A DNA stretch of 11,189 bases from Candidatus Coatesiibacteriota bacterium (GCA_030631385.1 DAOVLG010000028.1:1-11189); one strand, 5' to 3'. Positions 1-6,154 are shown, numbered from the stretch's first letter. A program made the numbers and translations. Notes: a model not told the origin generated them from the sequence alone.

Positions 1-368
1 AGCCGGAAGACGCCGTGGTGGGCATGGCGGTGGTCGATCCCGACGGCGAGACGTACTCCGAGATTCTGGTCGCCACGGCCAACGGCTACGGAAAACGTAC
101 ACCGGTGGAGGGTTACCCGCTCAAGAACCGGGGCGGCCTCGGCGTCATCAACATCAAGACCACCCTGCGCAACGGCCCGGTGGTCTCGATGCGCCTCATC
201 CGGGGCGACGAGGAGCTGCTCTTGATCTCCGAGAACGGCATGATCATCCGCTACCCGGCCAGCGAGATCTCCGTCATGGGGCGCAACACCCAGGGCGTGC
301 GGATGATGCGCCTCCAGGAGGGGGATGTCCTCTCGGCGGTGGCGATCCTGGTCGAGGAGGAGGCGTAG
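1..368 (+). CDS. gyrA: DNA gyrase subunit A, C-terminal end (partial, 5' end outside window)
   Basis: The reading frame is open from the left edge (first full codon at 3) to TAG at 366-368, giving about 121 residues of a much longer protein. It is the last part of the C-terminal beta-pinwheel that wraps DNA around gyrase, the ATP-dependent topoisomerase that introduces negative supercoils. Visible landmarks are EDAVVGMAVV at the start, NGYGKRTPVEGYPLKNRGG followed by GVINIKTT (a blade motif typical of GyrA), and GRNTQGVRMMRLQEGD close to the end. These match GyrA better than ParC, whose C-terminal domain is more divergent. The protein ends VEEEA with no long acidic tail. The stop is followed by repeats and then by a convergent gene, so this is the end of its transcription unit. 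Identification is confident; the catalytic part is not in the window. Confidence 0.95.
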   Translation, partial: PEDAVVGMAVVDPDGETYSEILVATANGYGKRTPVEGYPLKNRGGLGVINIKTTLRNGPVVSMRLIRGDEELLLISENGMIIRYPASEISVMGRNTQGVRMMRLQEGDVLSAVAILVEEEA

Positions 369-400
369 GCGGAGGGGGTGGGGTCGTCGTGTGGAAAAAC

Positions 401-425
401 GGGTGGGCACGGAGGCCCGCCCTAC
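401..425 (-). repeat. GTAGGG-type hairpin repeat, copy A (degenerate)
   Basis: Read on the minus strand this begins GTAGGGCGGGCC and closes with GCCCACCC, an imperfect stem. It belongs to the family of short dyads starting GTAGGG that recurs in this window (see copies B-I). It lies 33 bases after the gyrA stop. Confidence 0.55.
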
Positions 426-460
426 GACCGTCGAATGCTAACGGTCATCAAACGTAAGAT

Positions 461-487
461 GTAGGGCGGCCCCTCTGCGGGTAGCCG
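461..487 (+). repeat. GTAGGG-type hairpin repeat, copy B
   Basis: Begins GTAGGGCGGCCCCTCTGCGGG. Its first 21 bases, and the AT before it, are identical to copy I at 10238, almost 10 kb away. The closing arm (TAGCCGC) is degenerate here but intact in copy I. Confidence 0.7.
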
Positions 488-493
488 CGGCGA

Positions 494-511
494 GAGGGTC
501 TGGAGACCCTC
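494..511. repeat. Perfect inverted repeat, copy C
   Basis: GAGGGTCT-GG-AGACCCTC is an 8-bp perfect stem around two bases, inside the run of dyads between gyrA and the dehydrogenase. It lacks the GTAG edge and has no T-run, so it is a relative or fragment of the hairpin family, not a clear terminator. Confidence 0.55.
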
Positions 512-546
512 CCCTCCGAGTAGAGCGTGAACTGTTCGTCACCCTC

Positions 547-600
547 GTAGGGGCCGACCTTTAGGTCGGCCCGCGGGCGGGTCTAAAGACCCGCCCCTAC
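547..600. repeat. Composite 54-bp double-hairpin repeat, copy D (intact reference copy)
   Basis: The unit starts GTAGGGGC and ends GCCCCTAC, so the outer edges are complementary. Between them are two independent stem cores, CGACCTTTAGGTCG and GGGTCTAAAGACCC, joined by GCCCGCGGGC. Length is exactly 54 bases. It is the only uninterrupted composite copy in the window, and it serves as the template for recognising the split copy around the restriction endonuclease gene (2792-2826 plus 3898-3925). Confidence 0.85.
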
Positions 601-610
601 ATCATCGCAA

Positions 611-625
611 CCGGGGGTGAGGGCT
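611..625 (-). repeat. Fragment of the CT-rich repeat family
   Basis: On the minus strand this reads AGCCCTCACCCCCGG. The first 14 bases equal the tail of the CT-rich element at 7686-7699. It abuts the stop codon of the 2-hydroxyacid dehydrogenase gene. Only the tail is present; the hairpin part of the element is missing here. Confidence 0.5.
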
Positions 626-629
626 TCCT

Positions 630-1631
630 TTAATACCCCCGCTCGGGGTCCACGGCGTTGATCAGCTCCCGCCCGGTCAGATACCGCCGCAGATTCTCCG
701 TAAAGAGCCCGGTGACGCCGGTGAACATATCCTCGGTCAGGCCGGCCACGTGGGGGGTGATCAAGAGATTTGGGGCCGTCCACAGGGTGGAGTCGGCGGG
801 GAGCGGTTCGGTGGCCAGGACGTCAACCGCCGCCGCCGCCAGGCGTCCCTTAACCAGGGCTCCAATCAACGCCTCCTCGTCCACCGTCACGCCCCGGCCG
901 ACGCTCACTAGAAGCGCTCCCCGTTTGAATGCGCTCAGCCTCTGTTCGTTCAACCATCGGCGTGTTTTTTTCGTCTCCGGGAGACAGTTGATGACGAAAT
1001 CGGCGCCGCCGAGCATCTCCCGCCAGTCGCCGGCGCCGAAGACCCGGCTCGCCTCGCGCACCAGCCTCGGCCGTTTCACCAACGCCCAGATCTCCACCCC
1101 GAAGCCGGCCAGACGCCGGCCGATCTCCACCCCGATACTGCCGAAGCCGAGGATCGCCGCCCGTTTTCCCGCCAGACGTTTCTGTTTGTAGGCCACGGCG
1201 TCGGGTTCCCACCGGCCCTCGTGCTGTTTGCAGACCACCTCGGGCAGCCTGCGGGCCAGGGCCAACAACAGGGCGACGGCGTGCTCCGCCACCGCCACCG
1301 AGTGCACCCCCCGGGCGTTGGTCAAGAGTATTCCGCGCTCGGTTATCGCCCGGACGGGAACGTGTTCTATCCCAGCCGACGCAAGCTGGATCCACCGCAG
1401 CTTTTCAGCGTGCTCGAGCCGCTCGGGGGTGATGTTCCAGCCGAACAGGATCTCCGCGCCTCGTAGCTCCTCCTCGAAATGTTCCTTATCCCGGCTGGGG
1501 ATTACGATGATGTCCGGTTCGCCGTCCGAGTCCAGGTCGGCGCCGCCGGTCCGGGCCACCGCCTGTTTGATGTCCGACGCCACATCGCGCTGGCGCTCCC
1601 AGTCGCGGCTCACGAAGACCAGTATGCGCAC
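630..1631 (-). CDS. D-2-hydroxyacid dehydrogenase, probably NAD(P)H-dependent 2-oxoacid reductase
   Basis: 333 residues, GTG start at 1631 chosen because GGAGG lies six bases upstream (on the minus strand); TAA stop. The family interconverts D-2-hydroxyacids and 2-oxoacids in the cytoplasm. The nucleotide-binding loop is GFGSIG at residues 162-167. The catalytic triad is visible as Arg246 (SVGRG), Glu275 (ATEPLP) and His294 (TPHVAG). After the nucleotide loop the usual acidic residue for NAD is replaced by a stretch with basic residues (WALVKRPRL), which favours NADP(H) by analogy with glyoxylate/hydroxypyruvate reductases; that is inference. The N-terminus contains DLDSDGEPD (residues 32-40), a D-x-D-x-D-G-x-x-D loop like those that bind calcium in dockerin or FG-GAP repeats. 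It is last in a minus-strand operon, 24 bases after the previous gene. The exact substrate cannot be told. Confidence 0.9.
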   Translation of the reverse strand: MRILVFVSRDWERQRDVASDIKQAVARTGGADLDSDGEPDIIVIPSRDKEHFEEELRGAEILFGWNITPERLEHAEKLRWIQLASAGIEHVPVRAITERGILLTNARGVHSVAVAEHAVALLLALARRLPEVVCKQHEGRWEPDAVAYKQKRLAGKRAAILGFGSIGVEIGRRLAGFGVEIWALVKRPRLVREASRVFGAGDWREMLGGADFVINCLPETKKTRRWLNEQRLSAFKRGALLVSVGRGVTVDEEALIGALVKGRLAAAAVDVLATEPLPADSTLWTAPNLLITPHVAGLTEDMFTGVTGLFTENLRRYLTGRELINAVDPERGY

Positions 1632-1655
1632 GGGCCGCCTCCATGGTCGTGAAGG

Positions 1656-2087
1656 TTAAGGCTTCTCCGTCGTGGGTCCTACGTCCTCCGGCTCCGGGGG
1701 GAGGACCGTCCACAGCGGAACCACGTCCGAGCGGTTGAGCGCCACCGCCAGGTTGCCCGGACCAGCCGCCACCACCTGCTTGGGTTCGTAGCCGCCGGCG
1801 CGCAGGCTCAGCGTAACCGGGTAGAGCGCTTTGGGAATCTCGATTGAAAAGCGGCCGTCGGGTCCCGACTCGGCGTCGTATTTCGCCGGGTCGTATCCCT
1901 CGGGAAGGCTGATCGGCCAGACGGTCACCTCGACGCCGGGCAGCGGGGTGTTCGTCACCGCGTCGTATGTCCGCCCCAAAAGCGGTTCCACACTCGGCAG
2001 GGAGCAGATGATGACCGCAGCCACCGCCGCCGCCAGACCCAGGCTGAACCAGAGTAATAACCTGTACCAGGGCTGGTCTAACCGCAT
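1656..2087 (-). CDS. Membrane-anchored protein with carboxypeptidase-regulatory-like (beta-sandwich) domain
   Basis: 143 residues, ATG start at 2085-2087. Residues about 9-29 form one hydrophobic segment preceded by Arg residues (R2, R9), which predicts an N-in anchor with the rest outside the cytoplasm. Residues about 36-118 look like a carboxypeptidase D regulatory-like fold: GRTYDAVTNTPLPGVEVTVW, then GPDGRFSIEIP, then YPVTLSLRAGGY, the usual order of strands and the D-G-x-F-x-I turn. A proline- and acid-rich tail (PPEPEDVGPTTEKP) follows. Such domains act as small structural or ligand-binding modules on envelope proteins; no enzyme residues are seen. The start overlaps the end of the upstream methyltransferase by 10 bases, which suggests translational coupling. 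The specific role is unknown. Confidence 0.7.
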   Translation of the reverse strand: MRLDQPWYRLLLWFSLGLAAAVAAVIICSLPSVEPLLGRTYDAVTNTPLPGVEVTVWPISLPEGYDPAKYDAESGPDGRFSIEIPKALYPVTLSLRAGGYEPKQVVAAGPGNLAVALNRSDVVPLWTVLPPEPEDVGPTTEKP

Positions 2088-2746
2088 TCCGGCCCCGACA
2101 TGTCCGGCTTTTCGAAAAAGAGCGTGTACCTGATGAGGTTCCCGGTCCTTTTGACGAACCCGAATCCCGCTTGCTCCGCCCAGCCGATGAGGGTCTTCGT
2201 GAGCGGATAGTCCGGGTCCAGGATGCGCTCGGTGAGGGCCAGTTTCCCGCCGGGAACCAGCACGCGGCGGAACTCTCGCATCGCCCGGACCGGCTCCGGG
2301 ATCTCGCCGATCACCGTTATCATGTAAATGAGGTCGAAGGCGCCGTCGGCGAAGGGCAGGTCGTACACGTCGGCGACGCGGACCTCGAGGTTCGTTATCC
2401 CCTCCTTCTCGCTCCTCCGCTTCAGCCGCCCTACAATCTCCTCCTGGATGTCCACGGCGATTAGTTTGCCGGCTTCGCCGACCCTCCGCGCCGCGGCCAG
2501 GGTGTAGGTGCCGTGGCCCGGTCCGACCTCCAATACGCGCATCCCCTCTTCCACGCCCAGCGCCGCCGCCACCCGGTCCGGGGAATGCATGAGCCGCCGG
2601 AGGGGATTGTCTATGACCGACGCAAACCAGTGCGGCATGGGCCTTCTATGGGCGTGCCGGAATACGCGGGCGATGGTGTGCCCGATGAGCCCGACCAAGA
2701 TCAGGCCGACGAGGACCTGGAGCGAAACGATGAGCCAAGGTGGCAT
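2078..2746 (-). CDS. Class I SAM-dependent methyltransferase with N-terminal membrane anchor
   Basis: 222 residues, ATG at 2746, TAG at 2078-2080. Residues about 5-25 are a single hydrophobic helix, followed by a basic linker (RVFRHAHRR). A Methyltransf_11-type Rossmann domain follows: motif I VLEVGPGHG (71-79), acidic residue after strand 2 at Asp99 (IAVDI), motif II around Asp138 (GAFDLIYM), and motif III LVPGGKLAL (163-171). This layout transfers methyl groups from S-adenosylmethionine to a small molecule or lipid at the membrane. The substrate is not identifiable, though ubiquinone/menaquinone- or lipid-type methyltransferases are the nearest in style. It lacks the D/N-PP-Y/F motif of DNA methylases, so it is not an obvious modification partner for the upstream restriction enzyme. 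It is first in the trio ending at 630, and its 3' end overlaps the next gene. The ribosome site is weak (GGAAG about ten bases upstream). Confidence 0.85.
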   Translation of the reverse strand: MPPWLIVSLQVLVGLILVGLIGHTIARVFRHAHRRPMPHWFASVIDNPLRRLMHSPDRVAAALGVEEGMRVLEVGPGHGTYTLAAARRVGEAGKLIAVDIQEEIVGRLKRRSEKEGITNLEVRVADVYDLPFADGAFDLIYMITVIGEIPEPVRAMREFRRVLVPGGKLALTERILDPDYPLTKTLIGWAEQAGFGFVKRTGNLIRYTLFFEKPDMSGPECG

Positions 2747-2791
2747 GGTTAGCTAACTTCCAGAGCACTTTGAATAAATATGCTAGCTGCC

Positions 2792-2826
2792 GTAGGGGCG
2801 GGGCTCTGTCCCCGCCCGCGGGCGAC
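2792..2826. repeat. Left half of a split composite repeat (copy E) with 9-bp duplication
   Basis: Begins GTAGGGGC, then the stem core GGGGCTCTGTCCCC, then GCCCGCGGGC and AC. This is the first half of the architecture of the 54-bp copy at 547-600, cut after the central GCGGGC. The last nine bases, GCGGGCGAC (2818-2826), recur at 3898-3906, where the second half of the repeat begins. It lies 21 bases beyond the stop of the restriction endonuclease gene. Confidence 0.75.
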
Positions 2827-2847
2827 TTGCTCAGGAATGCGAGGACG

Positions 2848-3864
2848 TCACATCTCTTCGTCTATTGGGATGAATATCTTTTTGAGTGGGATTTTTCTCT
2901 GAAATTCGTGATTAAGCTTTTCGTAGCTTTCAAGCAAGAGCTTGGTAAAACTCTGTCGATCTAAAAGTGTTAAGGGCCTGTTTGATCTTTCGGCTTCATA
3001 GAAAGCGTCTTTTGTATAACCGCCAAATGAGACGAAAAGGCCTTTATCTTCAGCCTGAAGGGTACCGATAAAGCTTCGCATTGTCTCGCCCCCTACAGTA
3101 CCTTCCCACTTTTTCACTTGGACTTTTATTCTAGGTTGCTCGAGGTGAAGGGGATCAGGACTGGCGATGATGTCTACACCTCGATCCGGCCCGGTTTTAC
3201 TTTGGGTTGCATGATAGCCCATTGCTCGGATTACGGCGGTTACAAGTGATTCAAACTCTTGACCACTAAGACGAGCTAATAGATCTCCAATCAACTCATC
3301 TGATCTGGCTTCGACATCTTCGTAGAACGAACTTGTTGATTCTTCAATAGTTTCGTCAGGGATTTCTACTAAAACCTCCCCCTTGACAGCGGCAATCAGT
3401 TCGGGGAGGAGTTTTGTAATCTCAAAAAGTGTTTTTATTGCGCCGAGTGTGTTTCTTGCAGGTTGTGATAACACGTCTCGGTCTATCCGTTCCCATTTAC
3501 TCACTCGGCGCACACTAAAATAGCCTCCGTTCTCTTCATCCGTTTCAATTAAGTCTGGATTGTATTCATAGCCCCCGACAACCTTGCCTAATAGGTATTC
3601 ACGGCTATTCGGAAGGTATGTCATTATGTAATCACCAGGTTCAATCTCATGTATAAACCGCCAAATTTGCCCCGACGATATGGCAATCTGTAGTTTAGTA
3701 AAGTCTGGATATTGCTGTCTTAGCAAAGATTTCAGTTCATCGGTGGTTTTAATGCCAGATAAATCACTTCTAAGCCAACCGATCGCAACGATTTTCTTTT
3801 CTTCAAACTGATCGGCTAAAAAGGCATTCTCTCCGGCCCTCACCATCCACGCGCGTTTAGCCAT
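2848..3864 (-). CDS. Mrr-family restriction endonuclease with EVE/PUA-like N-terminal domain
   Basis: 338 residues, ATG at 3864 with a strong Shine-Dalgarno AAGGAAGG seven to eight bases upstream; TGA stop. The N-terminal part (about 1-125: AWMVRAGENAF, IVAIGW, IWRFIHEIEPGDYIM, LLGKVVGGYEYNP) resembles the EVE/PUA-like modules found fused to predicted restriction enzymes, thought to sense modified bases. The C-terminal part (about 200-310) is a PD-(D/E)xK nuclease of the Mrr_cat type: QEFESLVTAVIRAMGY with Glu205, DRGVDII with Asp231, and the Q249-V-K251 catalytic pair in KVQVKKW. The likely role is cleavage of foreign, probably modified, DNA (type IV-like restriction). No DNA methylase lies nearby, which fits a modification-dependent enzyme. 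The gene is much lower in GC than prfB, indicating recent transfer. It is third behind prfB on the same strand and likely depends on that transcript, since no promoter is obvious in the 92-base gap. Confidence 0.85.
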   Translation of the reverse strand: MAKRAWMVRAGENAFLADQFEEKKIVAIGWLRSDLSGIKTTDELKSLLRQQYPDFTKLQIAISSGQIWRFIHEIEPGDYIMTYLPNSREYLLGKVVGGYEYNPDLIETDEENGGYFSVRRVSKWERIDRDVLSQPARNTLGAIKTLFEITKLLPELIAAVKGEVLVEIPDETIEESTSSFYEDVEARSDELIGDLLARLSGQEFESLVTAVIRAMGYHATQSKTGPDRGVDIIASPDPLHLEQPRIKVQVKKWEGTVGGETMRSFIGTLQAEDKGLFVSFGGYTKDAFYEAERSNRPLTLLDRQSFTKLLLESYEKLNHEFQRKIPLKKIFIPIDEEM

Positions 3865-3898
3865 TTTTATTACCTTCCTTCTTGTGGCTCCATCTCAG
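3857..3898 (-). pseudogene. Remnant of a prfB 3' end overlapping the restriction gene start
   Basis: On the minus strand, in the frame matching prfB, this encodes LRWSHKKEGNKNG and then TAA (3857-3859). Genuine RF2 here ends CLRWSHKKENTGENR. The 17 bases at 3876-3892 are identical to 5021-5037; the preceding R and L codons differ at the base level (AGA, CTG versus CGC, CTC) and may match by chance. The stop overlaps the endonuclease start as ATGGCTAA, the kind of overlap seen between coupled genes. The simplest reading is that the endonuclease gene once followed a prfB gene directly and took part of its tail along. Confidence 0.65.
3876..3892 (-). repeat. 17-bp direct repeat, copy 1 (in front of restriction gene)
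   Basis: Plus-strand sequence TCCTTCTTGTGGCTCCA, identical to 5021-5037, 1,145 bases away. On the minus strand it ends in AAGGA, part of the ribosome binding site of the restriction endonuclease. A 17-base exact match at this distance is not expected by chance. Confidence 0.9.
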
Positions 3899-3925
3899 CG
3901 GGCGACCGCGGAGGGTCGCCCCTAC
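3898..3925. repeat. Right half of the split composite repeat (copy F) with 9-bp duplication
   Basis: Begins GCGGGCGAC (equal to 2818-2826), continues CGCGGAGGGTC and ends GCCCCTAC. This is the second half of the 54-bp architecture. A further truncated edge, GTAGGGG, lies at 3943-3949 immediately after the stop of the upstream nuclease gene. Confidence 0.75.
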
Positions 3926-3956
3926 GAAAGACCGCGAATTCCGTAGGGGTATCGAT

Positions 3957-5012
3957 TTATACGTGTTTATCCGGTTTCTTGAGGGTGAAGTTGACCTCGT
4001 AGAGCATCAGGTCTACGTTGTTCGCGTTCTTCAGCGCGTAGCGCAGCTTCGGCGTGTCCTCCTGGCAGATGATCAGCCCCTTCACCGGTACGGTTTCATC
4101 GGCCAGGTTCTCCTGCACCCAGCCCATGTAGCGCAGCACCTGCCCGATGGTCGCGTCCTCGGTCTGCCCGCGCTTGAGCTCAACGACCAGCCAGCCTTTT
4201 TCATCTTTAGCAGTACAGAGTAGATCAATCCTCCCGATGTCGGTTCCGTATTCGACCCCGACCAGCTCACCATCCTCTTCCAGGATTTCCCATTCCCCGC
4301 TCAAATCCGTATGCATCCAGTTATCAACCAGAAAATCCTGGAGGTGTCTCTCAAGGCCAAAGGTTGGTGAATGATAGCTCTCCTGAAGCGGAATCCTCTC
4401 TTCTCCCGGACGCTCGGCTTCTTCTGCAACTACCAGGAGATGCCAAAGTATGTCCAGCGTCCACAGATCAATATTTAACTCATCTTTGAGCTCAAGTAAA
4501 ACATCGTTGAGCTTCATGTAGCGGCTTCCGAAGCTCTCTCCCCGCTCAAAGGCGGGAAAGATGCCGAGCCGCTTCATCCCCCTTTCAGACTTCCCGTTCC
4601 AGACGCCGTATCTATCGGGGTAAACGACCAAGAGAATTGCCGTCATCAGGGCTCTTCCCAACCCGGTTACCTTATGCTTCTTATCCTCTTGGATCTTATT
4701 CAATCGTTCAATCAGCGGTGCTTCTTCGTCAACCAACAGGCTCAGGGTGCTCTTCAGCTTTTTGAACTCATTGAGGAGAAGCCCCTTTTTCCGATAAAGA
4801 CCGGTCCAGTGACGGTTATTGTCGAGGTAGAGGAAGCTGGTGAAATCGTCCTCTTTGATGTACTTGACCGCAGGCGGTGAGAAAATCGGCTGGTATCTAT
4901 CCAAAACCATTTTCTTTGATTGCTCAATGAGAAGTCCCTCTTCGTTTTCCTTCAATAACGGGATCAACCCCTTGAGACGCGCCACGGCTTCTTCCCAATT
5001 ACCTGTTTTCAC
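3957..5012 (-). CDS. NucS/DUF91-like PD-(D/E)xK nuclease with helical N-terminal domain
   Basis: 351 residues, TAA at 3957-3959. The start is GTG at 5010-5012, 14 bases inside the end of prfB, chosen because AAGGAG (5020-5025) lies seven bases upstream. The C-terminal part (about 215-340) is an endonuclease NucS/DUF91-like domain: FGLERHLQDFL with Glu221, then GRIDLLC with Asp263, VVELKRG with Glu278 and Lys280, and IGQVLRYMGWV (289-299), the order of a PD-(D/E)xK nuclease. The N-terminal part (about 1-200) is helical; its LGRALMTAILLVVYPDRYGVWN stretch resembles helical modules in some McrB-like proteins, but I cannot name it. The likely role is DNA cleavage in defence or repair; archaeal NucS acts on mismatched or branched DNA, and that activity should not be assumed here. 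GC is intermediate, lower in the 5' and middle parts. The gene is translationally coupled to prfB. Confidence 0.8.
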   Translation of the reverse strand: MKTGNWEEAVARLKGLIPLLKENEEGLLIEQSKKMVLDRYQPIFSPPAVKYIKEDDFTSFLYLDNNRHWTGLYRKKGLLLNEFKKLKSTLSLLVDEEAPLIERLNKIQEDKKHKVTGLGRALMTAILLVVYPDRYGVWNGKSERGMKRLGIFPAFERGESFGSRYMKLNDVLLELKDELNIDLWTLDILWHLLVVAEEAERPGEERIPLQESYHSPTFGLERHLQDFLVDNWMHTDLSGEWEILEEDGELVGVEYGTDIGRIDLLCTAKDEKGWLVVELKRGQTEDATIGQVLRYMGWVQENLADETVPVKGLIICQEDTPKLRYALKNANNVDLMLYEVNFTLKKPDKHV

Positions 5013-6118
5013 CGGTGTTCTCCTTCTTGTGGCTCCAGCGGAGGCAGGCCTCGACGAAGCGGTCCAGGTCGCCGTCCAGGAAGGCGTCCACGTTCGAGGT
5101 CTCCACGCCGGTGCGGGTGTCCTTCACCATTCGGTACGGGTGGAGGACGTAGTTGCGAATCTGTGAGCCCCAGGCGATGTCGCGCTTGGCGGCCTTGGAG
5201 TCGGCGATCTCCTCCTGGCGCAGTCGGCGGTAGTGGTCGGCCAGCCGCGCCCGTAAAACGCGCATGGCATACTCCTTGTTGTACTTCTGGCTGCGCTCGT
5301 TCTGGCAGCTCACCGTGATGCCGGTGGGGAGGTGGGTGATGCGCACGGCTGAATCGGTGGTGTTCACCGACTGCCCCCCGTGTCCCGAGGAGCGGAAGAC
5401 GTCCACGCGCAGGTCGCCTGCGTCAATCTCGACCTCGACGTCGGTGTCCAGGTCGGGGTAGGCGTAGAGTGCGGCGAAGGAGGTGTGGCGGCGGTGGTTG
5501 GCGTCGAAAGGGGACAGACGCACCAGGCGGTGGACGCCCACCTCGCCTTTCAGGCGTCCGAAGACCAGGGGGCCGCGCACGGCCAGGGTGGCCGACTTTA
5601 TCCCCGCCTCGTCGCCGGACGTTATCTCCAGAAGCTCCACCTTCCAGCCCCGGCGCTGGAAGTAGCGGGTGTACATGCGCAGGAGCATCTCGGCCCAGTC
5701 GGCGGACTCGGTTCCGCCGGCCCCGGGGTGCAGCTCGACGATGGCGTCCTCGTCGTCGTACGGACCGGAGAGGAGCAGCTCGGAGGTGAGGGAGAGGGCC
5801 CGGTCGGTCAGGCGTTCGAGCTCGGCGACAACCTGTTCCAGCTCCCCGGAGTCCCCCTCACTCAGTGCCATTCCGCCCAGCTCCTCGAGGTCGGCCAGCT
5901 CGTCCTTGAACCCATCGGCTTTTTCGAGCGCCTGGCCCAGTCGGGTGGCCTCGGCGGCGAGCTTCCCGGCCTTTGGGGGGTCGTCCCAGAAGCCGGCTTT
6001 ACCCATCAGCCGGTTCAGCTCCTCGAGCCGTCCGCGCTTGGCCTCCGGGTCAAAGGCACCCCCAGAGGTCGGCGACGGCGGCGGTTGCGCGTTCCAGTAC
6101 GTCGTGGTAATCGGGCAT
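4999..6118 (-). CDS. prfB: Peptide chain release factor 2 (programmed +1 frameshift)
   Basis: RF2 ends translation at UGA and UAA by recognising the stop codon and triggering release of the peptide. The gene is read in two frames: ATG at 6116-6118 opens 22 codons (MPDYHDVLERATAAVADLWG, then CL), meets TGA at 6050-6052, and continues after a +1 shift from GAC at 6049-6051 to TAA at 4999-5001. The joined protein has 372 residues, close to the 365 of E. coli RF2. The stop-recognition tripeptide SPF (about 202-204) marks RF2, not RF1; the catalytic GGQ is in SSGHGGQSVN (about 247-249). AAGGA lies five bases before the ATG. The C-terminal tail RWSHKKENTGENR extends beyond the usual end and contains the ribosome binding site for the next gene. 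Downstream are two nuclease genes on the same strand. Identity is certain. Confidence 0.97.
5021..5037 (-). repeat. 17-bp direct repeat, copy 2 (within prfB 3' end)
   Basis: Plus-strand TCCTTCTTGTGGCTCCA, identical to 3876-3892. In prfB it encodes WSHKK and contributes AAGGA to the ribosome binding site of the overlapping nuclease gene. Both nuclease genes thus use the same prfB-derived translation signal. Confidence 0.9.
6049..6063 (-). promoter_or_regulatory. RF2 programmed +1 frameshift site
   Basis: On the minus strand this is GGGGG TGC CTT TGA C. CTT TGA C is the classical slippery codon plus in-frame stop, and the G-run sits three bases before CTT, the same geometry as the internal Shine-Dalgarno of E. 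coli prfB. When RF2 is scarce, ribosomes pause at UGA and slip forward, making more RF2; this is established autoregulation for the family. Confidence 0.95.
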
Positions 6119-6145
6119 GTCGGTCCTTGCGGTTTTGAAAAATCA

Positions 6146-6154
6146 ATTATATCA
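6146..6154 (-). promoter_or_regulatory. Candidate prfB promoter (extended -10)
   Basis: On the minus strand this reads TGATATAAT, an exact TGnTATAAT extended -10 element, 28 bases before the prfB ATG. No good -35 is visible at 16-18 bases, which is tolerated by extended -10 promoters. It drives prfB and probably the two nuclease genes behind it. Confidence 0.6.

Larger units (their letters stand above)
2827..3897 (-). mobile_element. Putative 1,071-bp inserted cassette carrying the restriction endonuclease gene
   Basis: The segment sits between the two halves of one composite repeat, bounded by the direct repeat GCGGGCGAC (2818-2826 and 3898-3906). Removing it together with one copy of the nine bases restores a 54-bp element with the same length, edges (GTAGGGGC, GCCCCTAC) and centre (GCCCGCGGGC) as the intact copy at 547-600. 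The contents are one gene, about 20 bases of 3' flank and 33 bases of 5' flank; the latter carries a copy of the prfB 3' end. Base composition is clearly lower in GC (around 40% on sampled lines) than the flanks. No transposase and no convincing terminal inverted repeats are present, so the mechanism of insertion is unknown. The split of the repeat is seen directly; calling it an insertion is inference. Confidence 0.55.

Noticed and set aside
369..629. CRISPR array in the repeat-rich gap after gyrA
   Set aside because: The repeats are internally palindromic, of different sequence and irregular spacing, with no constant spacers and no cas genes.
2078..2746. The methyltransferase as modification partner of the adjacent restriction endonuclease
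   Set aside because: It has a membrane anchor and a Methyltransf_11 pattern, no (D/N)PP(Y/F) motif, and the GC content of the background. It more likely belongs to the downstream trio.
2827..3897. Terminal inverted repeats or a transposase in the inserted segment
   Set aside because: The ends TTGCTCAGGA and TGAGATGGAG (read inward) do not match convincingly, and the only gene is the endonuclease.
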